A DNA stretch of 64,000 nucleotides, taken from NCBI GenBank assembly GCA_002382975.1, contig DFTB01000017.1, positions 217,749 through 281,748 of the forward strand, in the 5' to 3' direction. This stretch comes from Fibrobacter sp. UBA4223 (GTDB lineage: Bacteria > Fibrobacterota > Fibrobacteria > Fibrobacterales > Fibrobacteraceae). The notes under the pieces are model-generated. The model was not told the origin of the DNA, did no database searches, and saw nothing but the letters and a program-made list of their open reading frames with translations. The stretch's first letter is position 1, and the number at the start of each line of letters is the position of its first letter. Shown here piece by piece: positions 1 through 7,836 of the stretch. The position numbers and the translations under genes are program-made.

Positions 1-675
1 GGCAAGGACATTTACGAAGGTTACGGCTGCACGGAACTCACGCCCCTTGCTACTATTAATGCGCCCAATGTATTGCTGGATGACTTCTTGACCATGGAAA
101 AGTGCAGCGACCACTCGAGCATCGGGCTTCCGCCTCCGGGAACCGTGGCCGCCATCATCAACCCCGAAACCAACGAGGTGTTGCCTCAGGGCGAAGAAGG
201 CATGCTCGTGGTTACGGGCCCCCAGGTCATGAAGGGCTACCTGAAGGATGGCGAAAAGACTGCGTCCGTAATCATTGAAAAAGATGGCCGCCGTTGGTAC
301 AAGACCGGCGACAAGTGCGTCATTACGGAAGATGGTTTTGTGCAGATTCTCGGGCGCTACAGCCGCTTTGCGAAACTGGGCGGCGAGATGATTTCGCTTA
401 CGGCGGTGGAACTCCGTATCGCCGAAACCAAGGTTCTCGATGGTCTTGAATTTGCCGTCACTGCCGTTCCCGACTCCGTCAAGGGCGAACGCATTGTGCT
501 GCTGGTCAAGGGCGGCGATGCCGAAGACATTTCCCGCAGGCTCCGCAAGTCGGGAATTCCGCCCCTGATGCTGCCCGGTTCCGTTTTCTGCGTAGAGAGC
601 GTTCCCAAGCTTGGAAGCGGTAAGTGGGATTTTAACGGCATGAAAAAGCTGGCCCAGGAACTGGTGGAAAAGTAG
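1..675 (+). CDS. AMP-binding acyl-CoA/acyl-ACP synthetase, C-terminal part (truncated by window start)
   Basis: The frame is open from base 1, so the gene begins before the window. It reads the adenylate-forming enzyme core motifs in order: YGCTE (A5), YKTGD (A7), LGRYSRFAKLGGEMIS (A8 hinge) and GSGKWD near the end with the A10 catalytic lysine. These enzymes activate a carboxylate as an acyl-AMP and pass it to CoA or ACP. The LGGEMISL hinge and short C-terminal domain resemble the acyl-ACP synthetase half of Aas-type lysophospholipid acyltransferases, but the substrate cannot be fixed from this piece. A metallo-hydrolase gene follows after 19 bases on the same strand. The family is clear; the substrate is a guess. 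Confidence 0.85.
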   Translation, partial: GKDIYEGYGCTELTPLATINAPNVLLDDFLTMEKCSDHSSIGLPPPGTVAAIINPETNEVLPQGEEGMLVVTGPQVMKGYLKDGEKTASVIIEKDGRRWYKTGDKCVITEDGFVQILGRYSRFAKLGGEMISLTAVELRIAETKVLDGLEFAVTAVPDSVKGERIVLLVKGGDAEDISRRLRKSGIPPLMLPGSVFCVESVPKLGSGKWDFNGMKKLAQELVEK

Positions 676-694
676 ACATTGCTACATTCTCCTT

Positions 695-1351
695 ATGCTA
701 CTCCAACAATTTGTTTTCAATTCTTTTGGCGTGAACGGCTTTGTGCTGGGTGGCGATACTGGCGAAGCTATTCTTATAGACCCTAGCGCTGGCCGCGAGG
801 TGGAACGCAAGGCCCTTGCGGACTATATCGAAACGAAGGGTCTGAAGGTGCGGCATCTCTTGAATACCCACCTGCACCTGGACCATGTTTTAGGGAATGC
901 CTTTGTGGAGCGTACTTACGGCGTGCTGCCTGAGGCCCACGAAGAGGACGCCTTCTTGCTGGACCTGCAAGAGGAACAGAGCCGGATGTTTGGCTTGCCT
1001 ATGGAAGAAGCGTCTCCTGCGTTGGGAAACTACCTTGCCGAAGGTGACATCGTAGAAGTGCCGGGTATTCGCCTGCAGGTGATTCACGTGGCGGGACACT
1101 CTCCCGGCGGAATCGCTTTTTACTGCGAAAGCCCTGGCGAAGTGAACGGCCAGAAAGATGTTCCTCCGCTCCTATTTCCGGGAGACATTTTATTTGCCGG
1201 GAGCCGTGGCCGAAGCGATTTGTTTGGCGGCGACGAGGATGCCTTGGTTAAAGGGATAAAGGAAAAATTGTTGGTGCTGCCCGAAGACACCATAGTATTC
1301 CCTGGACACGGGCCAAGTACAACTATAGGCGATGAGCGCCGCTGGTATTAA
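695..1351 (+). CDS. MBL-fold metallo-hydrolase (glyoxalase II-like)
   Basis: The 218-residue protein has the metallo-beta-lactamase signature THLHLDH near residue 58, a later AGHSPGG histidine motif, an FPGD aspartate motif and a terminal FPGHGPST motif. Together these form the usual binuclear metal site. Proteins of this length and order include hydroxyacylglutathione hydrolase-like thioesterases, so hydrolysis of a thioester or similar small substrate in the cytosol is likely. There is no signal peptide. It follows the AMP-ligase by 19 bases and probably shares its transcript. The start has no clear Shine-Dalgarno site but has TACATT shortly upstream. The 3' end overlaps the convergent nnrD gene by four bases. 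Confidence 0.85.
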   Translation: MLLQQFVFNSFGVNGFVLGGDTGEAILIDPSAGREVERKALADYIETKGLKVRHLLNTHLHLDHVLGNAFVERTYGVLPEAHEEDAFLLDLQEEQSRMFGLPMEEASPALGNYLAEGDIVEVPGIRLQVIHVAGHSPGGIAFYCESPGEVNGQKDVPPLLFPGDILFAGSRGRSDLFGGDEDALVKGIKEKLLVLPEDTIVFPGHGPSTTIGDERRWY

Positions 1352-2292
1352 GGAACGTCGCAACTGCCGCCAGCTTGCAGAAATGCTTGCGGCAGGCTTT
1401 CGATGACATCGCTGGGGAGCATGGAGAACGCTCCCAGTTTTTGACGGGCGATTAGGCCCGCTTTCTGGTGTAGAAGCGCTCCCAGGACAGCGGCATCTGT
1501 AGGCGTGCAACCCTGGGCCAATAGTGCCACGATGATTCCGGTAAGTACATCTCCGGAGCCGCCCTTGGCCATGCCGGAATTGGCGGCAGGCACCGCGAAA
1601 ATTTCTCCCTCGGGTGTGGCGATAAGAATGGGGGAACTTTTCAGTAGGACAATCTTTCCAAATACTTTCGCTTTTCCTGCAAGGAATTCGGGAAACGCAG
1701 CGGCCTCTTGCGGAAGCTCTCCGAAGAGTCTTGCGAATTCCCGTTTGTGGGGTGTCAAGATGGCGGGTGCGTCTATCTGCTTCAGGTCGCTTGCCGTGAG
1801 GGAGTTCAGACCGTCGGCGTCGATGACCATGGGCACGCTGCAGCGGGTGACGAAGTTTCGGACGGCGGTTCTGGTTTCTTGCCTCTGGCCGAGCCCCGGC
1901 CCGATGGCTACCGCCTGCTGGTACTTTGTGCTTTTTAAAAGCACTGGGACATGTCGGTCTTTCAGAAAGTCGCATTCGTCGATACCGCCGATTTCGTCGG
2001 GTGAGCGCTTCGTAAAATTCGTGCCGCCGGCACGGCTGTCTTCAAGACTTATAAAAACGGGTTCGGAAAGTTTCGCCTGGAGGATGGGGATAATCCTTCT
2101 CGGGGAGGCGAGGGTTACAAGCCCAGCACCGCTCCGGAGGGCGGCCTTGGTGCACAGGGCGGCTGCTCCCGGCATGTCCTTGGAACCGGCAATTACCAGG
2201 GCACAACCTTGCGTCCGCTTGTCGCCTTTTTCGTTTCGCGTCGGGAGCAGTTCCGAAATGGTCTTTTCCATGTCCTCGATTTCGTGAATCAT
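1348..2292 (-). CDS. nnrD: ADP/ATP-dependent NAD(P)H-hydrate dehydratase
   Basis: This is the YjeF C-terminal (ribokinase-like) domain without the N-terminal epimerase domain. Visible motifs are VIAGSKDMPGAA near the N-terminus, GPGLGQ, VIDADGLN, LTPHKREF and the diagnostic GSGDVLTGIIVALLAQG, which carries the catalytic aspartate. The enzyme repairs hydrated NADH and NADPH in the cytosol. The length of 314 residues is slightly above the usual stand-alone form because of an N-terminal extension. An internal methionine at residue 8 is an alternative start. An epimerase partner (nnrE) is not seen in the window. Confidence 0.9.
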   Translation of the reverse strand: MIHEIEDMEKTISELLPTRNEKGDKRTQGCALVIAGSKDMPGAAALCTKAALRSGAGLVTLASPRRIIPILQAKLSEPVFISLEDSRAGGTNFTKRSPDEIGGIDECDFLKDRHVPVLLKSTKYQQAVAIGPGLGQRQETRTAVRNFVTRCSVPMVIDADGLNSLTASDLKQIDAPAILTPHKREFARLFGELPQEAAAFPEFLAGKAKVFGKIVLLKSSPILIATPEGEIFAVPAANSGMAKGGSGDVLTGIIVALLAQGCTPTDAAVLGALLHQKAGLIARQKLGAFSMLPSDVIESLPQAFLQAGGSCDVP

Positions 2293-2323
2293 TCTTCTGC
2301 CTGCAGGTTGTAGGTGTTGCGTT

Positions 2324-2875
2324 TTACAGGATTTTCTGGAAAAACTCGGGCCGGTGAAAATCAGGCTTTTCGGTATCGATGGGGAAGGCGCTCAGGTAGT
2401 GGGGAGTCTTGGCCTTGTCGGCGCACTTGTACAGGTTTCCTTCCAGGGAGATGCCTTCGAAAGTTTCCAGGCCGAAAATTTCCGGCGGAATAGTTACCGT
2501 CATCCCCCAGCAGATCAGGTTTCCGGCGACGCTGGCCAGCTGTTTTGCCCGCTTGATTTTGGCGAGGGCGTCTGTGGACAGCTTTTCCCGGTTTTGCCTG
2601 TCCGCTCCCCTTGCCGCCAGAATAAAGCCCCGGCTAGTCACCTCGAAGTTGAAATACTCCGCAGGGTTCTTGGGGTTTCTGAGGAAAATCTCTACGCAGG
2701 AATCTTCCCAGCTGGTAGAGTTGTCTTCTTGGACTTCGGCGCGGAAACAGTCCAGGGGTTCTTCTACCAGGAATTCTACCTGGAGTAAGCCCTCTGCGCA
2801 GGCGATGTTGGCCTGGACGGCGGGCAGGGTGATTCCCTGGTTGGCATTCCAGTCAAGATTCGGTTTTAGCAACAT
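2324..2875 (-). CDS. CBM9-like carbohydrate-binding domain protein
   Basis: The 183-residue protein is essentially one CBM9-like fold. It has WEDSCVEIFL followed by YFNFEV in the middle, a WGMTVTIP strand and a C-terminal PHYLSAFPIDTEKPDFHRPEFF block, all typical of the carbohydrate-binding family 9-like domain found in xylanases and in many small stand-alone proteins. There is no signal peptide or lipobox, so it appears cytoplasmic, which is unusual for a polysaccharide-binding module. It is divergent from spoVG, and its start codon overlaps the first of two TGATTAATCA palindromes, so it may be controlled there. The function is not known. Confidence 0.7.
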   Translation of the reverse strand: MLLKPNLDWNANQGITLPAVQANIACAEGLLQVEFLVEEPLDCFRAEVQEDNSTSWEDSCVEIFLRNPKNPAEYFNFEVTSRGFILAARGADRQNREKLSTDALAKIKRAKQLASVAGNLICWGMTVTIPPEIFGLETFEGISLEGNLYKCADKAKTPHYLSAFPIDTEKPDFHRPEFFQKIL

Positions 2876-2916
2876 GATTAATCACCTTTTTAGTGACTAA
2901 AATATATGATTAATCA
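2875..2916. promoter_or_regulatory. Paired TGATTAATCA palindromes between divergent genes
   Basis: The perfect 10-base palindrome TGATTAATCA occurs at 2875-2884 and again at 2907-2916. The two copies are 32 bases apart, which is three helical turns. A near-palindrome TTAGTGACTAA lies between them. AGTGACTAA and TTAATCACT also form a larger imperfect inverted repeat. The first copy covers the start codon of the CBM9-like gene and the second lies about 56 bases upstream of the sigma-54 site of spoVG. The geometry suits a dimeric regulator, possibly a sigma-54 activator; no regulator gene is visible nearby. Confidence 0.4.
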
Positions 2917-2971
2917 CTTGGTCAAATCTAGACACTGCCGAAATTTTATCAAAAAAGCCGAAAATCTCCTT

Positions 2972-2986
2972 TGGCACGGTTCTTGC
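2972..2986 (+). promoter_or_regulatory. Sigma-54 (RpoN) promoter of spoVG
   Basis: TGGCACGGTTCTTGC matches the -24/-12 consensus TGGCAC-N5-TTGC, with the invariant GG and GC separated by exactly ten bases. It lies 39 bases before the spoVG start codon, leaving room for a short leader with the AAAGGAGG ribosome site at about 3014-3021. Sigma-54 promoters need an ATP-dependent activator, so spoVG, and probably yifB behind it, should be conditionally expressed. Confidence 0.75.
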
Positions 2987-3025
2987 ATTTAGCGGGCTAC
3001 CGAACAACAAACAAAAGGAGGCCTT

Positions 3026-3355
3026 ATGGCTAATACAAACGAAACGAAAAAGACAACAGAAGAAAAAGAATGTTCCTTTGATTGCCTGGCGGTAACCAAG
3101 GTGGAAGTGTTTCCTTTTAAGGAAGGTGCTGGCATGGGCCACATGAAGGGCCTTGCCCAGGTGGTGCTCAACGACCAGATGGTCATGCGCGGGCTCCGCG
3201 TGATGGACGGTGAATACGGCCTGTTCGTGAGCTACCCCAACGACCCGTTCTACAAGGGCGACGATTACCGCAACATTTACAACCCGATTACCCGCAAGCT
3301 TCGTGAACATATCGAGAATTGCGTGCTGGAAAAATACCAGGCCGCGGTGGCATAG
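3026..3355 (+). CDS. spoVG: SpoVG family nucleic-acid-binding protein
   Basis: The 109-residue protein has the SpoVG fold signature: VTKVEVFPF, LAQVVLNDQMVMRGLRVMDG, then GLFVSYPND and a C-terminal RNIYNPITRKLREHIENCVLEKY helix. SpoVG proteins bind DNA and RNA and act as site-specific regulators in Firmicutes, Borrelia and others. This one has a Lys/Glu/Thr-rich N-terminal extension of about 15 residues and an insertion (PFYKGDDY) after the VSYP segment. A strong AAAGGAGG ribosome site precedes the start. A sigma-54 promoter lies upstream, and yifB starts two bases after the stop, so the two are co-transcribed. Confidence 0.88.
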   Translation: MANTNETKKTTEEKECSFDCLAVTKVEVFPFKEGAGMGHMKGLAQVVLNDQMVMRGLRVMDGEYGLFVSYPNDPFYKGDDYRNIYNPITRKLREHIENCVLEKYQAAVA

Positions 3356-3357
3356 TT

Positions 3358-4887
3358 ATGTTCCGAAGGATCCGTTCTTATTGCTTGTTGGGCATCAAGG
3401 CTATTCCGGTTAGCGTAGAAGTTGATGCTGCGCTTGGATTGCCCGGTTTTACCCTGGTGGGGCTCCCGGACAATGCGGTAAGAGAGTCTAGGGAGCGAGT
3501 CGTTTCGGCGATACGTTCCGTGGACAAGGTGGTGACAGGTTTCCGGACAACCGTAAACCTGTCACCCGCGGATTTGCGTAAAGAAGGTAGCGCTCTGGAT
3601 TTGCCTTTGGCCATTGGGCTCTTGACCGCTACCGACGAGTTATCCGTTCCTAATTTGGAAAAGTGTGTTTTTGTTGGGGAGCTCTCCCTGGATGGCCTCT
3701 TGAAGGGCGTCCGGGGAGTCCTTTCCATCGCTATGGACCTGGTTCACGACAAGGATTCCGTTCTGGTAATCCCTAGGGAAAACGAACAGGAGGCATCCCT
3801 TGTGGAGGGCCTGCGTTATATCTGTGCGGACACGCTTAAAGAATGTATAGAGGTTTTAGAACAAAATAACGAAGAACTTGTTTGCCGGGCGAGGGGGCTA
3901 GACCGGCAGAAGTTTTCGTCGGGACTGGATGTTCCCGACTTCAAGAACGTGGTGGGCATGGAAGGGGTCAAGCGGGCCCTGGAAGTGGCTGCCGCAGGCG
4001 GGCACAATTTCCTTCTGGTGGGTTCGCCTGGCGCAGGGAAGACTCTTTGCGCCAGGTGTCTCCCGGGAATCTTGCCGGAAATGTGCGACGAAGAAATTCT
4101 GGAGACCACCCGCATTCATTCTTGCGCCAGGCGCTCCGGCGACATGGAGTCGTTTCGTCCGGTGCTTTTACGCCCCTTCCGCACGCCGCACCACAGCGCC
4201 TCCATGGTGGCGCTGGTGGGCGGCGGTGCGCGGCTCTTGCCCGGCGAGGCAAGCCTTGCCCACAACGGCGTGCTGTTTCTAGACGAACTTCCGGAGTTCA
4301 ACCGCAGCGTGCTGGAGGCTCTGCGGGAGCCTATGGAAGACGGGGAGATTTCGGTGAGCCGTGCCAGCGGGACGGTGGTGTGGCCTGCACGCTTTATGAT
4401 GGGGGCGGCCATGAATCCTTGCCCCTGCGGGTATTCCATGGACCCGAAGAAGGTCTGCACCTGCCTGCCCGATGCCCGCAAGCGTTACCAGGAAAAAATA
4501 TCTGGCCCGCTGCTGGACCGTATCGACATCCAGGTGAGCGTCCCGCCGGTAGAAACGTCCCAGTTTGCCTGCGGGTCGGGTGCCGAAACGTCGGCGGAAA
4601 TCCGCCAGCGGGTGTGTGCCGCCCGAGAAATTCAACGCAGGCGTTTTGCCGGACTTTCGTTCCGTTGCAATGCCGCTATGAATTCCGAAGCGGCAAGACG
4701 TTTTGCCCAGATGGAGGGTGCGACCGAAAAGTTCGCCGTCGCCTCTGCGGACAAGATGAACCTGAGTGCTCGGGGGTATTACCGCCTGCTGAAGGTGGCC
4801 CGCACCATTGCGGACCTGCGCCATTCGGAGCCCGTAGAAATTCCGGACCTGGCCGAAGCGCTACGGTACCGGGCGTTTAGGGGATGA
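3358..4887 (+). CDS. YifB/ComM family Mg-chelatase-like AAA+ ATPase
   Basis: The 509-residue protein has an N-terminal ChlI-like domain (LPGFTLVGLPDNAVRESRERV), a central AAA+ module with Walker A GSPGAGKT at residues 222-229 and Walker B LFLDELPEF, then the Mg-chelatase C-terminal helical domain with a CPCG zinc-like cluster. ComM from this family is a hexameric helicase that promotes branch migration during natural transformation; the role outside competent bacteria is less clear. The start at 3358 was preferred over an in-frame ATG 13 codons upstream because FRRIRSYCLLGI is the family N-terminus. It lies two bases after spoVG. Confidence 0.9.
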   Translation: MFRRIRSYCLLGIKAIPVSVEVDAALGLPGFTLVGLPDNAVRESRERVVSAIRSVDKVVTGFRTTVNLSPADLRKEGSALDLPLAIGLLTATDELSVPNLEKCVFVGELSLDGLLKGVRGVLSIAMDLVHDKDSVLVIPRENEQEASLVEGLRYICADTLKECIEVLEQNNEELVCRARGLDRQKFSSGLDVPDFKNVVGMEGVKRALEVAAAGGHNFLLVGSPGAGKTLCARCLPGILPEMCDEEILETTRIHSCARRSGDMESFRPVLLRPFRTPHHSASMVALVGGGARLLPGEASLAHNGVLFLDELPEFNRSVLEALREPMEDGEISVSRASGTVVWPARFMMGAAMNPCPCGYSMDPKKVCTCLPDARKRYQEKISGPLLDRIDIQVSVPPVETSQFACGSGAETSAEIRQRVCAAREIQRRRFAGLSFRCNAAMNSEAARRFAQMEGATEKFAVASADKMNLSARGYYRLLKVARTIADLRHSEPVEIPDLAEALRYRAFRG

Positions 4888-4898
4888 GAGGATGTATT

Positions 4899-4906
4899 TA
4901 TATTTA
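4899..4906 (+). promoter_or_regulatory. TATATTTA box before the phosphatase gene (candidate -7 element)
   Basis: TATATTTA ends four bases before the ATG at 4911. The same octamer lies at almost the same distance before mnmE. No Shine-Dalgarno site is correctly placed for 4911, so a leaderless or very short transcript from here is plausible. This rests only on motif position. Confidence 0.4.
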
Positions 4907-4910
4907 TTGC

Positions 4911-5417
4911 ATGGGAAAAATCAAAGTTCTGTTCGTTTGTCATGGCAACATCTGCCGGAGCCCTATGGCGGAATTTGTCATGAAGGATAAATTAATGAAG
5001 GCTGGTGCCGACGACACCGGAACGAAATTTACAGACCGCTTTGAGGTGGCAAGTGCCGCCACCAGCACCGAAGAGATTGGGAACCCGGTGTATCCGCCGG
5101 CAATGCGTATGCTGAATTCCCACGGCATAGACTGTAGCGGTAAACATGCACGACAGATGACAGCCCAGGATTACGACTACTACGATTACATCATTTTGAT
5201 GGACCGGAACAACCTGCGGAACTTGCGATGGATTCTGCCAGCCGACATTTATGAAAGGGAAACGTCGAAGCCCTGCAAGGTTTCTCTGCTTATGGAATGG
5301 GCGGGAGTGTCTCGCGATGTGGCGGATCCGTGGTATACCGGAGACTTTCAGGCTACCTGGGACGATGTGAATGTTGGCTGCGACGCCATGCTTGAAAAAC
5401 TGACGTCGCGGTCCTAG
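4911..5417 (+). CDS. Low-molecular-weight protein-tyrosine-phosphatase
   Basis: The N-terminus reads VLFVCHGNICRSPMAE, the P-loop CX5R of this family, with catalytic Cys10 and Arg16. The general-acid loop DPWYTGDF lies near residue 140. The length of 168 residues fits the family. Such enzymes dephosphorylate tyrosine on proteins and are often linked to exopolysaccharide control or arsenate reduction; nothing nearby says which applies. The start at 4911 places the P-loop at the usual distance. A longer frame from 4884 would add nine unlikely residues (RGCIYIYC) and overlap yifB. The gene is followed closely by convergent bioB. Confidence 0.9.
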   Translation: MGKIKVLFVCHGNICRSPMAEFVMKDKLMKAGADDTGTKFTDRFEVASAATSTEEIGNPVYPPAMRMLNSHGIDCSGKHARQMTAQDYDYYDYIILMDRNNLRNLRWILPADIYERETSKPCKVSLLMEWAGVSRDVADPWYTGDFQATWDDVNVGCDAMLEKLTSRS

Positions 5418-5419
5418 AA

Positions 5420-6391
5420 TTACAGAAATCCGTGGGGCTTGAACCCGAGCCCTTTCACCAGCTCGAAATCCTTGCAGCTGTTGACGCCTGCGGTGGTGAG
5501 CATGTCGTCGGTGATGGCCGCGTTGGCCCCGCTCTTGAAAGCACGCTTGCCGTCGTCGCCCAAGACGCCGCGGCCACCTGCTAGGCGGATAAATGCCTTC
5601 GGGTTGATAAAGCGGTAGATGGCCACGATGCGGCAGAACACGTCGTTCGTGAGTTTGGGCAAGTTCTCGTAGGGCGTGCCCGGAATAGCGTTCAACACAT
5701 TCACCGGTGTGGACTTGACGCCGAGTTTGCGGAGGTCGAGGCACATGTCAATACGGTCTTCCATGGTTTCGCCCAGGCCCATGATACCGCCACTGCAGAT
5801 TTCCAGGCCGGCGGCCAGGGCGTTCTGCAAGGCCGCAATCTTGTCGTCGTAGGTGTGGGTGGTGCACACGTCGGGAAAGTGCCTGCGGTAAGTTTCCAGG
5901 TTGTTGTGGAAGCGGGTAAGGCCCGCTTCTTTCAGCTTGTCGAACTGTTCCTTGTTTAGGAGACCCGCCGAAAGGCAGACGGAAAGTTTCGTCTCCTTTT
6001 TGAGCCTGCGGATGGCTTCGGAAATCTGCTCCACGTCCCGGTTAGAGAGGGTGCGGCCCGAGGTGACGATGGAGTAGCGGGGGATGCCTGCGGCCTCTTT
6101 CTTCTTGGCGTCGGCTACGATTTCGTCGGCGCTGAGGAGCTTGTATTCGGGGGCGCCGGTGTGGTAGTAGCTGCTTTGGGCGCAGTACTTGCAGTTTTCG
6201 GAACAGCGACCACTTCGGGCGTTCACGATGGAACAGAAATCGAAGTCGTTACCGTGAAACTTTTCGCGGATTTCGTTGGCGGCATCGCAGAGTTCCTTGA
6301 GGTCTTCGTTTAAAAGCCGGATGGCGTCGTCGCGGGTAGTTTCGTAACCGTCGTTAATAATCTTGCTCTTTAGATCTTGAATGAAGGACAT
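5420..6391 (-). CDS. bioB: Biotin synthase
   Basis: The 323-residue radical SAM enzyme carries CSENCKYC at residues 63-70, which gives the CX3CX2C that binds the 4Fe-4S cluster. It also has the family segments YHTGAPEYKLLS, CSGGIMGLGETMEDRIDM, NALNAIPGTP-like text and RLAGGRG. It inserts sulfur into dethiobiotin in the last step of biotin synthesis. The start at 6391 has an AAGGAA ribosome site at a sensible distance; the longer frame adds a non-conserved 16-residue leader. No other bio genes are in the window. Confidence 0.96.
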   Translation of the reverse strand: MSFIQDLKSKIINDGYETTRDDAIRLLNEDLKELCDAANEIREKFHGNDFDFCSIVNARSGRCSENCKYCAQSSYYHTGAPEYKLLSADEIVADAKKKEAAGIPRYSIVTSGRTLSNRDVEQISEAIRRLKKETKLSVCLSAGLLNKEQFDKLKEAGLTRFHNNLETYRRHFPDVCTTHTYDDKIAALQNALAAGLEICSGGIMGLGETMEDRIDMCLDLRKLGVKSTPVNVLNAIPGTPYENLPKLTNDVFCRIVAIYRFINPKAFIRLAGGRGVLGDDGKRAFKSGANAAITDDMLTTAGVNSCKDFELVKGLGFKPHGFL

Positions 6392-6499
6392 TTTCGATTC
6401 CTTAAAAAAGGAGATGCCCGCACAAGGCGGGCATGACATAAAGATTGGTTTAAATCATTAAGTCATTTTGCATAAGAAACAAATCAATTTTTTTCAGAG

Positions 6500-6580
6500 A
6501 AGCGAGCTAGACAAGGCGCGAGGCCTCGTAGCGTACTAAAAGGTACGTGAGAGGCCGAATAACGCCGTATATCGAAGCTT
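6500..6580. repeat. 81-bp three-arm imperfect inverted repeat abutting the argF stop
   Basis: Nested arms pair around a TAAAAG loop: CGTAC/GTACG (6532-6536 with 6543-6547), GGCCTC/GAGGCC (6522-6527 with 6551-6556), GGCG/CGCC (6515-6518 with 6563-6566). Outer arms of about 13 bases (6500-6513 and 6567-6580) also pair with several mismatches. The right end covers the argF stop codon (6579-6581). There is no T-run, so it is not a classic terminator. The shape suggests a small miniature transposable element or a structured RNA 3' end. Confidence 0.55.
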
Positions 6581-7538
6581 ATCGGGAAAAAGGCTCCATG
6601 ACTTGCCAGAGAACAGCCTTATGCGCATGCAAGCGGTTTTCCGCTTCTTCGAAACTCATGTTCACGTCCAGGTTGTCCATGACGGTGTCCGTGATTTCTT
6701 CGCCGCGGTGGGCGGGCAGGCAGTGGCTCACCTTACAGTGAGATGGCGCGAGCTTTAGGAGTTCGTCGTTGATCTGGAACGGCAAGAAGTGGCTCTGCTT
6801 GGAGGCCTTTTCGCCTTCCTGACCCATGGATACCCACACGTCGCTATAGAGGATGTCGGCGTCCTTGACGGCTTCCTTGGGGTCGTGGAATACGCGGTAC
6901 TGGCAGCCGTGCTTCTTGAGGCCGGCCTCGGCTTCTTCTACCACCTTGGCGGGCTGTTCAAAGCCCTTCGGGCAGGCTAGCGTGAAGTTCATGCCTACCT
7001 TGGAGGCAAGAGCCAGGAAGGAGTTGGCCACGTTGTTGCCGTCGCCGATGAAGGCGACAGTCTTGGGCTTGCCGTCTGCGTTCTTGAAACCGCCCAGGTT
7101 TTCGCAAATCATCTGGGCAAAGGCGATGGCCTGGCAGGGGTGGTAGTCGTCGGTCAGGGCGTTCACCACAGGAACGCTACCGTATTCGGCCAGTTCTTCT
7201 ACCAGCTGCTGCTTGAAGCAACGGACCACGATGGCGTTGACCCAGCGGCTGAGGCAGCGGGCCACGTCCTTGACGCTTTCGCGCTTGCCAAGACCGATAG
7301 AATCCGGGGCCAGCAGCACGGCATGGCCGCCCAGCTGGTTCATGCCCACCTGGAAGGTGGTGATGGTGCGCAACGAGGGCTTTTCGAAGAACATGGCGAT
7401 GTTCTGGCCGTGGAGGCGTTCGGACATCTTGCCCGCATGGACTTCTTTCTTGAGCCGGGAGGCAATTTCCACGGTTTCGAGAATCTTTTCCTCGCTCCAG
7501 TCGGCGAGGCGAAGGAAATGCTTGTTGCGATCGATCAT
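6579..7538 (-). CDS. argF: Ornithine carbamoyltransferase
   Basis: The 319-residue protein has FEKPSLRT (carbamoyl-phosphate site; SLRT at residues 55-58), the DDYHPCQAIA motif, DVWVSMGQE and the HCLPAHRGEE ornithine-binding loop. It makes citrulline from ornithine and carbamoyl phosphate in arginine synthesis. The residue after SLRT is Ile rather than the common Arg or Ser, a minor variation. HCLP and SMGQ favour ornithine over acetylornithine as substrate, though only by motif. It is a stand-alone gene, with other arg genes elsewhere. Its stop codon lies inside the right arm of an inverted repeat. Confidence 0.93.
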   Translation of the reverse strand: MIDRNKHFLRLADWSEEKILETVEIASRLKKEVHAGKMSERLHGQNIAMFFEKPSLRTITTFQVGMNQLGGHAVLLAPDSIGLGKRESVKDVARCLSRWVNAIVVRCFKQQLVEELAEYGSVPVVNALTDDYHPCQAIAFAQMICENLGGFKNADGKPKTVAFIGDGNNVANSFLALASKVGMNFTLACPKGFEQPAKVVEEAEAGLKKHGCQYRVFHDPKEAVKDADILYSDVWVSMGQEGEKASKQSHFLPFQINDELLKLAPSHCKVSHCLPAHRGEEITDTVMDNLDVNMSFEEAENRLHAHKAVLWQVMEPFSR

Positions 7539-7689
7539 CTTTTATCCTTCGGGCAGAACCCAATCAAAAAAAGAAAACGGCTATCCGCTTTGACGAACGG
7601 CCGAATTGTTGAACGAAAGCCTAAATATATATAAAAAATCCGGTAAAATGTGTAATGTAACGAATATTTACGTTTTTATGTAAGGCTAG

Positions 7690-7830
7690 ATTCCGTGTTC
7701 CCGGATCAAGTCCGGGGCAGGCTCTACCCGGAATGATGTGCCATCGAACGTCATGGCGGCCTTGAGCCGCCATCTAGATTCCGGCTCGGGGGCCGGAATG
7801 ACGTTAGAATGTAGCCCGGAATGACGTGCC
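7690..7830. repeat. Cluster of CCGG-palindrome repeats
   Basis: This 298-base gap between argF and cstA holds several copies of the window's short palindromic repeats: a CCCGGATCAAGTCCGGGG form, TCATGGCGGCCTTGAGCCGCCATCTAG, and CCGGAATGACGT ends. They resemble the dRS3/REP type of dispersed palindromes. Before them, TAAATATATATA at about 7621-7632 could be the argF promoter region. No gene is visible. Confidence 0.7.
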
Positions 7831-7836
7831 TTCCTC

